DNA of 37,709 nucleotides from [Phormidium] sp. LEGE 05292 (GTDB lineage: Bacteria; Cyanobacteriota; Cyanobacteriia; Cyanobacteriales; Aerosakkonemataceae). Under the pieces are notes generated by a model. The model saw only the letters and a program-made list of their open reading frames with translations, searched no databases and was not told the origin of the DNA. The DNA lies in the NCBI RefSeq assembly GCF_015207735.1, contig NZ_JADEWG010000058.1:1-37709 (forward strand), given 5' to 3'. A program made the position numbers and the translations under genes. Of this stretch, positions 15,390 to 26,390 are shown piece by piece (position 1 is the stretch's first letter; each line of letters starts with the position of its first letter).

Positions 15390-17102
15390 CTACAAACCAC
15401 GCAGAATTACAAACTGCATTGGCTCAAGTTCGAGTTTTACAAATAACGATGGATTGTTAGGATCGGGATGGCTTAAAATCGGAACCGTACCTTCTTTACC
15501 GTAAAGGAATTTCATTTCACCTCCCTTCTTTTGCAGGTTACTATCAACCATGACAAAATCTGCCCGATGTTCGGTAGTCGATGTATTGTAGGCGATCAAA
15601 ATCTCTTCGTAACCGAGAATTCGAGAAAATGCCAGGGTACAAGGGTGTCCTTGAGGTAAGCCAAAATCACGACCATTACCAGAAATTTCTCGGAAGTACA
15701 TTCGACCAAACCGCAAAGGTTCTGTGTGCCGATAAATATTCGCAATTTTGGCAATTTCTTGGTAAATATTGCATTGCTGATTTAGATAATTAACCTGTGG
15801 TTTATCTAAATCAAACATCGCTTCTCGGATTAATTCATCATCTTTACCTTGACCAGCAAAACCTTGCTCTGTTCCGTAATAAATGCAAGTAGTTCCTAAC
15901 GCACAAAGCAGATAACCTATCCCAGCAATTACTTGTTTATCAGGTGCATGAGCGGCAAATCGCTGTTTGGGATTTAACCCAATTTGATCGTGATTATCAA
16001 CAAAGGTTACTCGATATCGTCCCAGTTCTCCTCGATTCAATGCTGAATTTCTGAGCGATTCATAACGATCGATTAGATTTATAGGATTGCTCAGACCTTT
16101 GAGAACATTTGGTAAAGTCCAGTAAAGGGGAAAATCTAGGACTGATGAAAGACCAAAATAAACCGTTTTATCACCTACTTTTGTAGGAGTGTTTGCACCA
16201 ATATAACGGTCTACTGTGTCATCTCCAGCTATCAATTCACCAAACAAGAAAAACGATTTTTTGCCCAAGCTGTAGGCATACTCTCGCACAACTGAAGAAA
16301 AGCGGGATATTGCCAATTCACCAATGTGTTTTACTGCATCCATGCGAAATCCGTCGATGTCTGCTTCTCGTATCCAGTAGCAGTGAGATTTGATCAGAAT
16401 ATCTTGCAGTTCTCTACCTGCTCGATCTTCGTCATTATTGAAGTCTTTTAGTGAGAAAAAATCACCGCGCTGGTATTCAGGATAAGCATCCCAGTTACGA
16501 ACTTGACCTCGGCGATGATAATAATCTGGGTTTCTTAGTTCCTGGGGAATTGGTCGGTCTTGTTTCCGCCAATCTCCGAGATCGAATTGTCGATCTTGGT
16601 AATAATAATAGTCTTGGTTATTAGGGTAATACCAGTTATCTCCTGAGTGATTGATAACGACATCAAGGAAAACTCGCATTCCTCGATCGTGCGCTGCATT
16701 TACTAAATCGATTAAATCCTCTTTAGTACCAAAGCGGGGGTCTATATTCAGATAGTTTTGAATAGAATATCCGTGATATTTATCCGAATCTGGATTAGGC
16801 GCATCATTGTTTTCAAAAATGGGACTTAACCAAATGGCGGTGCAGCCTAAGTTTTGAATGTAATCTAAGTGATTTTTAACTCCTTTGAGTTTGCCACCAC
16901 AAAATTTTTTTAGTTGAGCTTGTTTTCCGCTACCAATAGAACGAGAAGATGTATTAACAGGAATGCGGTTTAAATCATCGTGAAAGCGGTCTACAAGTAG
17001 AAAGTAAACGAACTCTTCGCGCCATTCCCGATCGCAATTCCAATAGTGTTTGCCCGGAATCGGACTTAAATCGATTTCCTTAATTGAAGTTGGATAATTC
17101 AT
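15390..17102 (-). CDS. Alpha-amylase family glycoside hydrolase (GH13)
   Basis: A 570-residue GH13 enzyme acting on alpha-glucosidic bonds. The four conserved regions are present: I DVVINH (147-152), II GFRMDAVKH with nucleophile Asp255, III FGE with acid/base Glu289, and IV FVDNHD with Asp372. The (beta/alpha)8 barrel runs from about 30 to 460, and a C-terminal beta domain closes the protein. There is no signal peptide, so it probably acts in the cytoplasm on glycogen-derived or storage oligosaccharides, or makes an alpha-glucoside. Exact specificity (amylase, glucosidase or transferase) cannot be told. It is monocistronic between two intergenic gaps of over 600 bp, and 57-bp direct repeats lie on both sides. 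Confidence 0.93.
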   Translation of the reverse strand: MNYPTSIKEIDLSPIPGKHYWNCDREWREEFVYFLLVDRFHDDLNRIPVNTSSRSIGSGKQAQLKKFCGGKLKGVKNHLDYIQNLGCTAIWLSPIFENNDAPNPDSDKYHGYSIQNYLNIDPRFGTKEDLIDLVNAAHDRGMRVFLDVVINHSGDNWYYPNNQDYYYYQDRQFDLGDWRKQDRPIPQELRNPDYYHRRGQVRNWDAYPEYQRGDFFSLKDFNNDEDRAGRELQDILIKSHCYWIREADIDGFRMDAVKHIGELAISRFSSVVREYAYSLGKKSFFLFGELIAGDDTVDRYIGANTPTKVGDKTVYFGLSSVLDFPLYWTLPNVLKGLSNPINLIDRYESLRNSALNRGELGRYRVTFVDNHDQIGLNPKQRFAAHAPDKQVIAGIGYLLCALGTTCIYYGTEQGFAGQGKDDELIREAMFDLDKPQVNYLNQQCNIYQEIAKIANIYRHTEPLRFGRMYFREISGNGRDFGLPQGHPCTLAFSRILGYEEILIAYNTSTTEHRADFVMVDSNLQKKGGEMKFLYGKEGTVPILSHPDPNNPSLFVKLELEPMQFVILRGL

Positions 17103-17782
17103 GGTTTTATGAGAAAATTAAACTGATTCGATCGCACCCATCAAAAGAAAGCTAGTAAAATCCTGTTTTGAAATCTTGTCTGCACCTGTCTAGTATGCAA
17201 ATTCAATTACATCTAAACAACCGAAGTTTAGGAAGTTAAGAAAGAACTTAAAATCGGAAAAAGTTTCTTAACTTCGGTAGTAATGCGATCGCCTAAAAAA
17301 ATCAAACCAAAAGAATCAATCGATCCACTATGATTCGGCTAGAACAGAATAACGGAAGTGCAGGCTCGATCGGCGATCGCACCCATCAAATCACAACAAC
17401 TTTGCCCTATTCACAATGCCGAAGTTAAGGAACGTCCGTAAAATTACTTAACTTTACAAACAGAAAAAGGCGAGTAATATGGGAATAGCTAGGTGAATTC
17501 CCATATTCACACCTTAATCTCTGATTTGGTTTTAGTCTGAAGTAGGGCATCGCATCTGTGTTTCTACTCAGAGTTCTTTAAGAAATTCTTTTAATGGGAG
17601 CAATTTTTCAGATAACTACCTTTTTGAGTTGTAGATAACTCTGTGGATTTCGACGCTTAAGCCATGTTGCAGGGAAAAATGCAAGTTATCTCCTGTTTCT
17701 TAGCGCTTTCTAACGACTGCGCTACAGACGGGCAATTTTCCTCATCCATAAAACATCAATTTATAAATTCGAGAGGTTTCCG
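17103..17782. other. Intergenic gap with repeats, no gene
   Basis: This 680-bp gap separates the divergently transcribed amylase and NB-ARC genes, so promoters for both should lie here. It holds the right copy of the 57-bp direct repeat with an attached hairpin (17197-17278), several HIP1 sites, and another CCGAAGTTAAGGAA element at about 17419-17434. No protein-like frame was found. GAGAGG before 17783 is the ribosome-binding site of the NB-ARC gene. Confidence 0.6.
17197..17278 (+). repeat. 57-bp direct repeat, right copy, with attached inverted repeat
   Basis: The copy at 17197-17253 matches 15156-15212 at 50 of 57 positions. In addition GAAGTTAAGAAA (17232-17243) pairs with TTTCTTAACTTC (about 17264-17275), forming a 12-bp stem that the left copy lacks. 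The core CCGAAGTTTAGGAAGTTAAG recurs in shorter form at about 14861 and 17419. Confidence 0.8.
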
Positions 17783-19231
17783 ATGATACTGGAACGACGG
17801 AGCCGGAGACGTGGTGTAATCCTCACGCAACAAGGATTGCAGAAACTCCAAAATGCTAAATCCGAATCCGAAAGTAATGATAACTTTGATAAACGTTATA
17901 CCCGTGAAACTTTAGGTTTTCGCACAGGGTTAGATCCAGACACGATAGCAAAGGTCTTTGCTTGTGAAGTGGGAGTTGATAAAAAAACCCTAAAGTACTG
18001 TTTCCAAACTTTTAACCTGCAACTTGAAACCAATGATTATCAGTTTGTGAAGCCAGACCTCGATTCACTGACAGATAATAGAGAAATTCAAACTGCAAAA
18101 TTGACAGTTGAGAATTTTGTAGATTGGGGTGAAGCTCCCGATGCTTCTCTATTTTACGGACGCACAGAAGAACTCGCAACGCTTGAGCAATGGATTGTCA
18201 AAGATTCGCCTAGCGGCGATAGCTGCGCTTCACGCACTCGCTTAGTTACTCTCTTAGGTATGGCAGGAATGGGCAAAACCTACCTATCTGTGAAACTAGC
18301 CCAACAAATTCAGGATAACTTTGAGTTTGTGATTTGGCGATCGCTCCTCCCTACCTCGCCAGTCAACGATCTCCTTGCAGACTTAATCGCCGTCTTATCC
18401 AATGGCAAAGAAACTGAACTACCAGAATCATGCGATCGCCAAATTTCACGACTGATTCATTATTTGCAACACCACCGTTGCTTACTAATTTTAGATGGTG
18501 CGGAAAAAATTCTCCAAGACTGTGCCCCAAAGATGACCTGTCGAGATGGTATCTGTCTTGTCCACCCAAATCAGGGGGGATACTGTGAGTTGTTCAGGAG
18601 AGTAGGGGAAACCACTCATCAAAGTTGCTTAATCTTAACTAGCCGAGTCAAATCACAGCAGATCGCCCCGCTAGAAGGCGATACACGACCTGTGCGGGTA
18701 TTCCGTCTTCAGGGATTACAAGTTACAGACATCCAAAAACTTTTCCAAACCAAAGGAACTTTTAGAGGAACAAAAGACGACTGGAATCGATTAATCGAAC
18801 TATATGCCGGAAATCCCTTGGTTCTCAACCACATCGCCACAACGATTCAACAGTTATTTAATGGCAGCATTACTGAATTTTTAGACCAAAAAGTTACAGT
18901 TTTTGGTAGTGTTCTCAGCAGTTTAGACCAAGAATTTGCACAGTTGTCGGATACAGCTAAAGCCACAATTCAATGTATGGTACACCATCGTCAACCAATT
19001 TCTTTTTCCAAGTTGCGAACCCAGATACAAACCTGTGTTTCCTCCCAAGCACTTTTGGAAACTTTGGAATTCTTGCAAGCGCGATCGTGGATTGAAGCTA
19101 AAGCAGGTGTGTTCTCTCTCCAACCAATGATGATTGAATATGTTAAATCTTTTCTGGTTGAAGAGAAGAGGAGTAATTTTCTGGCGATCGCTTTTCTAGA
19201 TCAACAACATCAACGTCAGGTAGCAAGCTAG
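17783..19231 (+). CDS. STAND-family NB-ARC ATPase lacking sensor repeats
   Basis: A 482-residue signalling ATPase. Residues 1-90 form the N-terminal helical domain usual in cyanobacterial NB-ARC proteins (RSRRRGVILTQQGLQKLQ, then GLDPDTIAKVFACEVGVDKK). The NB-ARC core begins near FYGRTEEL (124), with Walker A GMAGMGKT (159-166), Walker B CLLILDG (233-239), LILTSR and the GxP-type motif YAGNPLVL. A winged-helix part follows (about 385-460). Relatives usually continue into WD40, TPR or pentapeptide repeats that sense a ligand; here the frame ends after about 20 further residues. Residues about 142-152 (SPSGDSCASRT) are encoded by a short GC-rich repeat-like insertion. A GAGAGG site precedes the ATG. 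It may be a regulator or part of a defence response, but its effector role is unknown. Confidence 0.85.
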   Translation: MILERRSRRRGVILTQQGLQKLQNAKSESESNDNFDKRYTRETLGFRTGLDPDTIAKVFACEVGVDKKTLKYCFQTFNLQLETNDYQFVKPDLDSLTDNREIQTAKLTVENFVDWGEAPDASLFYGRTEELATLEQWIVKDSPSGDSCASRTRLVTLLGMAGMGKTYLSVKLAQQIQDNFEFVIWRSLLPTSPVNDLLADLIAVLSNGKETELPESCDRQISRLIHYLQHHRCLLILDGAEKILQDCAPKMTCRDGICLVHPNQGGYCELFRRVGETTHQSCLILTSRVKSQQIAPLEGDTRPVRVFRLQGLQVTDIQKLFQTKGTFRGTKDDWNRLIELYAGNPLVLNHIATTIQQLFNGSITEFLDQKVTVFGSVLSSLDQEFAQLSDTAKATIQCMVHHRQPISFSKLRTQIQTCVSSQALLETLEFLQARSWIEAKAGVFSLQPMMIEYVKSFLVEEKRSNFLAIAFLDQQHQRQVAS

Positions 19232-19771
19232 TTCAGCGTCTTAGAAATGCAGCACTTTCCCGGTAAATCTATAGGGTGCATCATCACCTTAAACCTGAGT
19301 TGTCAAAAAATGAAATTATGATTCGCCCTAGATTTTCTATGTCTTATGGACTGGCTTCTAAGCGGAAACAAAGGCACGATTACCAGTTTTCTCGATTGCA
19401 TTCTCCTTTGATCCCCACCCGATTACCGCTTGATCCCCTATGTTTCCCAGGGTAAAACCACAAAGTTGACAAAAATATGTATAAGAGTATACCATAGAAA
19501 TATAACTAGACAGCGATCCCAAAGAAATTACAAGAAAAATTACAAAAGTTGCCTAATTTACCCCTATCTCTATGCCGATCGCTACACTAGGGCTATAAGG
19601 ACGATCGATTTGCGATCGGCATTTCAAAACAAACTGTTGTTAACAAAATAAGTTAGGCATGAGTGTGTTTCCTAACAGTTAGGAAGCATTTACTAGGAGT
19701 TTTTTTCGCCTAAAACCTGGGCGATTTTATTATTTGCCAAATTTTTACTTGATTACCAAGAGGAACTACTC
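19232..19771. other. Intergenic gap upstream of ppsA with two palindromes
   Basis: This 540-bp AT-rich region has no credible gene. It contains a perfect 11-bp inverted repeat ATGCCGATCGC (19572-19582) / GCGATCGGCAT (19612-19622) and, closer to ppsA, the palindrome at 19669-19685. The ppsA promoter and leader must lie here. Confidence 0.6.
19669..19685. promoter_or_regulatory. Palindrome upstream of ppsA, possible operator
   Basis: TTCCTAACAGTTAGGAA is a perfect 8-bp inverted repeat around one base. It lies 86 bp before the ppsA start, where a regulator of central carbon metabolism could bind. A related half-site AGTTAGG occurs at 19651-19657. The regulator is not identified. Confidence 0.45.
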
Positions 19772-22210
<2,439 letters not shown>

Positions 22211-22252
22211 CAAACTTGCAGCAGGAGAACCTCCCATATCTTTTAAATCTCT

Positions 22253-22275
22253 TTCCCAGGTTCAACCTGGGAAAA
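22253..22275. other. Stem-loop downstream of ppsA
   Basis: TTTCCCAGGT (22253-22262) pairs with ACCTGGGAAA (22266-22275) across a 3-nt loop. It lies 43 bp after the ppsA stop. It is followed by A8 rather than T, so it is not a standard plus-strand terminator; mRNA 3'-end stabilisation is possible. The surrounding gap 22211-22678 (468 bp) contains no gene I can support. Confidence 0.6.
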
Positions 22276-22533
22276 AAAATTGAGGCTCTGCCTCGAGTAA
22301 TTTTAACCCTCCTGAAAGCAACGAGTTTTAAATTTTGTTTGAGGACTAGAAATTTCGATGGGGAGATTGCCTGATTAATTATGGGAATCTCCCCATTTTC
22401 TTTAAGCATAGATACCCAGGATCTGTAAATAGCTATTGTAAAAAGATTTATAACGTAATGTAAATTTTTTTTTAGATTTAGATCCGGTTTTGATTTTGAG
22501 TTGTAAATCAAGAGTTTTCTATAACTCAAAACT

Positions 22534-22601
22534 CATTACTTAACCTAAGCACCCAGTCTGTAAGATTAACTTTTTTAAAGCTGAGTGCTCATTATGTAAT
22601 G
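22534..22601 (+). promoter_or_regulatory. Nested inverted repeat upstream of psaL
   Basis: Outer arms CATTAC (22534-22539) and GTAATG (22596-22601) enclose inner arms AGCACCCAG (22548-22556) and CTGAGTGCT (22581-22589), which match at 8 of 9 positions. The structure ends 77 bp before the psaL ATG. It could be an operator or a leader stem-loop for light-dependent control; nothing in the sequence identifies the factor. Confidence 0.4.
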
Positions 22602-22678
22602 AAATAACCTGCATTTGCTTAGAATATGAGCTTAAGTTCTTCTGTAGATTTCCAAACAAACAAAGAGGAATATTAAGT

Positions 22679-23188
22679 ATGGCCGATCCTAGAGATGCAG
22701 AGGTCGTTAAAGCCTATAATGGTGATCCTTTTATAGGTCACTTGTCCACCCCCATCAGCGATTCCGCTTTTACCAAAACTTTCATCGGCAATTTGCCAGC
22801 CTACCGCAAAGGCTTATCTCCTATCCTCCGAGGTCTAGAGATTGGCATGGCTCACGGCTACTTCATCATTGGCCCTTGGATTAAGTTTGGGCCATTACGT
22901 GATTATGGCGAAGCTGCTAACTTAGGCGGATTAATCTCTGGCTTGGCGTTGATTCTCATCGCTACTGCTTGTATGTCTGTTTATGGACTAGCTTCTTTCC
23001 AAGAAAATGCCAGCACTATTCCTAGCAAGAATCCTCAAGCTCCTGAGCCACTTAAAACCGCTGAAGGTTGGAGTCAGTTGACTGCTGGTTTCTTTGTTGG
23101 TGCAATGGGTGGCGCTTTCGTTGCCTTTTTCCTCTTGGAAAACTTCAACGTTGTAGACGCTATTTTCCGTGGTGTAGTCCATCACTAA
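22679..23188 (+). CDS. psaL: Photosystem I reaction centre subunit XI
   Basis: A 169-residue thylakoid membrane subunit of Photosystem I. It sits at the oligomerisation surface and mediates trimer or tetramer formation. The N-terminus reads VVKAYNGDPFIGHLSTPISD, followed by LPAYRKGLSPILRGLEIGMAHGYF and the hydrophobic segments at about 83-105 and 135-160. The C-terminal tail VVDAIFRGVVHH is present. GAGGA lies about 9 bp before the ATG. psaI follows 106 bp downstream on the same strand and a strong terminator ends the pair, so psaL-psaI is a two-gene operon. Confidence 0.97.
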   Translation: MADPRDAEVVKAYNGDPFIGHLSTPISDSAFTKTFIGNLPAYRKGLSPILRGLEIGMAHGYFIIGPWIKFGPLRDYGEAANLGGLISGLALILIATACMSVYGLASFQENASTIPSKNPQAPEPLKTAEGWSQLTAGFFVGAMGGAFVAFFLLENFNVVDAIFRGVVHH

Positions 23189-23294
23189 TCCTCTGTCTCT
23201 GGTGAACTGACGGAGATTTTTTAATCTCTGGTCAGTAACATGGTCAGATAATCAATTTGGCAAAAATCACTTTAACCTTTTTGGAGATTCTGAA

Positions 23295-23411
23295 ATGACA
23301 GGTTCATACGCAGCTTCTTTCTTGCCTTGGATTCTCATCCCCATCATTACCTGGCTTTTACCTGCCATAGTAATGGGTCTGTTGTTTATCTACATTGAGA
23401 GCGAAGCTTAA
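23295..23411 (+). CDS. psaI: Photosystem I subunit VIII
   Basis: A 38-residue single-span membrane protein reading [20 protein letters not shown] and ending IYIESEA. The length, the PW...P...[16 protein letters not shown] helix and its position directly after psaL identify PsaI, which packs against PsaL at the Photosystem I oligomer interface. TTGGAG lies 8 bp upstream of the ATG. Confidence 0.95.
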   Translation: MTGSYAASFLPWILIPIITWLLPAIVMGLLFIYIESEA

Positions 23412-23460
23412 TTCTAGTTCTGTCTGAAAGCAGACTCGAAATATCACTCCAATTCCTAAA

Positions 23461-23490
23461 AATCCCTTGCCAAACGGTAAGGGATTTTTT
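23461..23490 (+). terminator. Rho-independent terminator of psaL-psaI
   Basis: AATCCCTTGCC and GGTAAGGGATT form a stem with an AAAC loop (one mismatched pair), directly followed by T6. It lies 50 bp after the psaI stop. Confidence 0.9.
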
Positions 23491-23520
23491 ACCCTTTAGG
23501 TAGTTGTTACTTTTGTATCT

Positions 23521-24144
23521 ATGGTTATTGATATTTCGATTATTGATATTTCTACCTTTGTTAAATCTTTTGTAGCAGTGTTTGTTTTAGCTGATGCTTT
23601 GGGAAATGCACCTGTTTTTTTGATTTTAACGAAAGGAATGGAACCCGAACAAAAAAATAAAGTGTTTAATAAGGCAGCTTTGTTTGCTACAGGGGTGCTA
23701 CTTTTGTTTGCTCTGGTTGGACAAACAGTTCTCAATTATTTACACATTAGTATGGGTTCTTTGCAAGTAGCTGGAGGTCTGTTATTGCTGTTAATTGCTT
23801 TGCAAATGTTGGAAGGGAAAATGGATGAACCAATTGTGGAAGCAGAACGAGATATCGCAATTACTCCTTTGGCTTTTCCTTTGTTGGCGGGGCCTGGTAC
23901 ACTTTCAGCGGTCATGGTGTTAATGTCGGAATCTCCTGAAGCAGGTTTAAGTGTTGCTTTGGGAATAGTTTCTGCGATGTTTATCTCTTGGGTAATTGTC
24001 AGGCAATCTACTCGCGTTGACCATTTATTAGGTGCGGAAGGGGCGATAATTATTACTCAAATTTTAGGCTTTTTGTTGGCTGCTTTGGCAATAGAAATTG
24101 GCAGTGCTGGAATTCGGGCTTTATTTTTTATTTCTAGCCAGTGA
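23521..24144 (+). CDS. MarC-family membrane protein
   Basis: A 207-residue UPF0056/MarC integral membrane protein with six predicted helices. Family features include LADALGNAPVFLILTKGM near the N-terminus, the GGLLLLLIALQML helix, and ITPLAFPLLAGPGTLSAVMVL (about 118-138) in the middle. The biochemical function of MarC proteins is not established; the old link to multiple antibiotic resistance has not held up. No ribosome-binding site is obvious. It starts 30 bp after the psaL-psaI terminator, and its 3' end overlaps the convergent 171-residue gene by 24 bp. Confidence 0.9.
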   Translation: MVIDISIIDISTFVKSFVAVFVLADALGNAPVFLILTKGMEPEQKNKVFNKAALFATGVLLLFALVGQTVLNYLHISMGSLQVAGGLLLLLIALQMLEGKMDEPIVEAERDIAITPLAFPLLAGPGTLSAVMVLMSESPEAGLSVALGIVSAMFISWVIVRQSTRVDHLLGAEGAIIITQILGFLLAALAIEIGSAGIRALFFISSQ

Positions 24145-24636
24145 AGACGATAAAATTAAAGTTTTTTGTTCTGTGTAAGTTTCTCTCAGGTTCTCTAATA
24201 CTGTCTGAGAAAATAGGGTTTTAAGTAAGTTGATTAAGTTATGCCATTGAAATAATTTTTCTAGTGAAAGTGTTGTTTTTAACTGATAGGTATAGAATTT
24301 TTGCCAGAATTCTTGGGCTGGTTTCTTTTTCCAGCGTTTATGCCAAAAGTAAAAATCTAATGCTGTGGGCAGGTTTACGGATAAAATGGGGGGAAAGTCG
24401 GCATAACTGACAAATCTGCTGACTCCTTTGCCGTGAACGTGGACAACATACCGCAAGCAAGTAATTTTGTAGATTTCCTCGACGGAAATCTTGAATAGTA
24501 GCGCCGCTGCTGCTTCGGTGACGAACCTTGCTAAGGGATGCAGGGTTGGCGATTTGTGGACAATTTTTGATTCTGAGATTTTGATTGATGAAATAATCTC
24601 AAAACTTTGCAATTCTAGCTTTGATGTTGATAACAT
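24121..24636 (-). CDS. Hypothetical protein, 171 residues
   Basis: A soluble, basic, aromatic-rich protein. The middle part reads like a genuine conserved domain: VEEIYKITCLRYVVHVHGKG followed by VSRFVSYADFPPILSVNLPT, then a helical, charged C-terminus (WHKRWKKKPAQEFWQKFYTY). No family is recognised. The 3' end overlaps marC by 24 bp in convergent orientation. It is the most protein-like frame in this interval; the opposite-strand frame at 24491-24742 has no comparable content. Confidence 0.6.
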   Translation of the reverse strand: MLSTSKLELQSFEIISSIKISESKIVHKSPTLHPLARFVTEAAAALLFKISVEEIYKITCLRYVVHVHGKGVSRFVSYADFPPILSVNLPTALDFYFWHKRWKKKPAQEFWQKFYTYQLKTTLSLEKLFQWHNLINLLKTLFSQTVLENLRETYTEQKTLILSSSLARNKK

Positions 24637-24760
24637 ATATTTGACTCTATTTTTTTGGGTCTTTTTTGCGATCGCCCTTTTTGTTTGTCAGACTACGGGG
24701 GCGATTGCTTTTACATTAGTAATTATTTATTATAAGGTGTAATTGCACCATTAGTCAAGC

Positions 24761-24973
24761 ATGGGTCTAGTGAGACTAAGAATTCGGGAACTAGCGGCGG
24801 AGAAAGGGTGGACACTTAAGGAAGTTGCCGATCGCTCTGGAGTAGTGTACAACACTGTTAAAAGTTATGCTCGTCGTTCTGAATTAGCTATGGTTGATTA
24901 TACGGCAGTGCATAAGTTAGCGCGAACTTTTGATGTGATGATTGAGGATTTGGTGGAGATTTTAGAGGAGTAG
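24761..24973 (+). CDS. XRE-family HTH transcriptional regulator
   Basis: A 70-residue protein that is essentially one Cro/C1-type helix-turn-helix: IRELAAEKGWTLKEVADRSG, VVYNTVKSYARRSELAMVDY, then LARTFDVMIEDLVEILEE. Such single-domain proteins bind DNA as dimers and often regulate neighbouring genes or serve as antitoxins. It is followed by a GGGAGCTCCC palindrome at its 3' end (about 24975-24984). The FkbM methyltransferase gene starts 84 bp downstream on the same strand. Targets are unknown. Confidence 0.88.
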   Translation: MGLVRLRIRELAAEKGWTLKEVADRSGVVYNTVKSYARRSELAMVDYTAVHKLARTFDVMIEDLVEILEE

Positions 24974-25057
24974 GGGAGCTCCCTAAATCTATAGTTGAAT
25001 TCTGATATCTATAAAATTAGGATAAAAGTAGAAATTAAATGAGAGAGTGCAAAAAAT

Positions 25058-25906
25058 ATGATGTCAAAGGAATACCAGATAGGTCGTTACCATATTATTT
25101 TGCCCTCTGACCATTTACTAGATAGTTATCAATCTACCTGGTTGAGATATGATACAGCTTTGGGATACATTGCTCAAGCTATTTTTCAAAAGTACCCTGA
25201 ATCCTCAGCTATAGATATAGGGGCAAATGTAGGAGATAGTGCAGCTTTAATTAAACAATATTCAGATATCCCGGTATTGTGTATTGAAGGTAATCCTAAT
25301 TTTCTGGAATATCTTAAACAAAATGCTTTCAGAATAGGTGGAGTTGAAATTGCTGAATGCTTTGTTGGTAAGGATGGAGAATTAGTTAACTTAGATCGGT
25401 TGTTTAGTAGTGGCGGAACTGCATCAATTGTTCAAGCGATCGATCGGGAAGGTACAACAGTTGTTCCTACAAAGAGTCTTGAATTAATTCTTTCTGATTA
25501 TCCTATCTTTAAAAATGCTAAACTCTTAAAAATTGATACTGATGGTTTTGATTTTTACATTATTGAAACCTCTCTTGAAGCGATCGAAGGGCTGGCTCCT
25601 GTAATATATTTTGAGTATGATATTAGTTTCCAAAATCAGGGAGAAGAAGCTGGACTAGCAACAATTCAAAATTTATTTGATATCGGGTATGAATATTTTA
25701 TGGTTTATGATAACTATGGCAACTATTTAATTAGTTTGTCTCATCAAGAATACGATCGCTTTCTCGACCTGACAAGTTATCTAGCCTCAAATCGCAAAAA
25801 AAGTGGCACCCCTGTGGTTCATTATTTTGATATTTGTGCATTTACTGAAAATGACATTGATTTATTTGAATCGATTAGACTTGGCGAAATTAATCTAAAT
25901 TTTTGA
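25058..25906 (+). CDS. FkbM-family SAM-dependent methyltransferase
   Basis: A 282-residue methyltransferase. Motif I AIDIGANVGD (about 50-59) binds SAM; VLCIEGNPNFLEYLKQN forms the acidic end of strand 2; and LLKIDTDGFDFYII (about 163-176) is the FkbM hallmark DxDGxD. FkbM enzymes O-methylate sugars or polyketides. Cyanobacteria often place them among cell-surface glycan genes, but no glycosyltransferase lies nearby here. Two ATG codons in a row (25058, 25061) can both serve as start. The substrate is unknown. Confidence 0.88.
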   Translation: MMSKEYQIGRYHIILPSDHLLDSYQSTWLRYDTALGYIAQAIFQKYPESSAIDIGANVGDSAALIKQYSDIPVLCIEGNPNFLEYLKQNAFRIGGVEIAECFVGKDGELVNLDRLFSSGGTASIVQAIDREGTTVVPTKSLELILSDYPIFKNAKLLKIDTDGFDFYIIETSLEAIEGLAPVIYFEYDISFQNQGEEAGLATIQNLFDIGYEYFMVYDNYGNYLISLSHQEYDRFLDLTSYLASNRKKSGTPVVHYFDICAFTENDIDLFESIRLGEINLNF

Positions 25907-26033
25907 TTGACTCCAGTGAGGAAACTTAGTGCGATCGCTAAAACTAAAACCCAATTAATCACTACTTTTTGAAATTTGCTTATCCTGTATCAGTGAGTAA
26001 GGAATAGGCATTCTTGATTACCCGTCCTATTTC

Positions 26034-26390
26034 TTAAACTTTCAGTTGCTTATATGCTCTTACCCAATTTAAAATTTTTTTAGAGCCTACGCCTAGCTGT
26101 TTCTGCATATCTTCTATAGAAGAGTAAAATCCGTCGTTTCTAATTTGTTTTGCGTATCCTTTAATTCCAGGTATGGAAGTAATATTAGCTTTGGGATCGT
26201 TAATAAAATTCAAAAACTTTGTAATCTCTGGATTTTCTAAAGGTTCTAGTACTCTTTGATTGAGTTTGGACTGTAAAAGAGCTTGTTCAATAGCTTTTTC
26301 TGCTTCCGCTTTTTTGGCTGCGATCAGAAATACCCAAATCCGCTCAAGTTTTGCCTCAAGAGCAGCTTCATAAATTGGTAATCCTGTCAT
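26034..26390 (-). CDS. Hypothetical protein with helix-hairpin-helix-like C-terminus
   Basis: A 118-residue basic protein. The first 60 residues are helical (YEAALEAKLERIWVFLIAAK, then AEAEKAIEQALLQ). The C-terminal part reads ITSIPGIKGYAKQIRNDGFY, SSIEDMQKQLGVGSKKILNW, which resembles a double helix-hairpin-helix of the ComEA type (PGIG...F.S.EDL....GIG.K). Such motifs bind DNA without sequence specificity. The ATG at 26390 is used; a TTG directly before it is also possible. A 43-codon frame overlaps its start by 23 bp. Confidence 0.6.
   Translation of the reverse strand: MTGLPIYEAALEAKLERIWVFLIAAKKAEAEKAIEQALLQSKLNQRVLEPLENPEITKFLNFINDPKANITSIPGIKGYAKQIRNDGFYSSIEDMQKQLGVGSKKILNWVRAYKQLKV

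Noticed and set aside
19430-19651. 73-codon plus-strand frame upstream of ppsA
   Set aside because: Lys/Arg/Tyr-rich translation of AT-rich intergenic DNA containing palindromes; no start signal.
24491-24742. 83-codon plus-strand frame with a hydrophobic C-terminus
   Set aside because: Mostly antisense to the more protein-like 171-residue gene; the hydrophobic end comes from AT-rich spacer.
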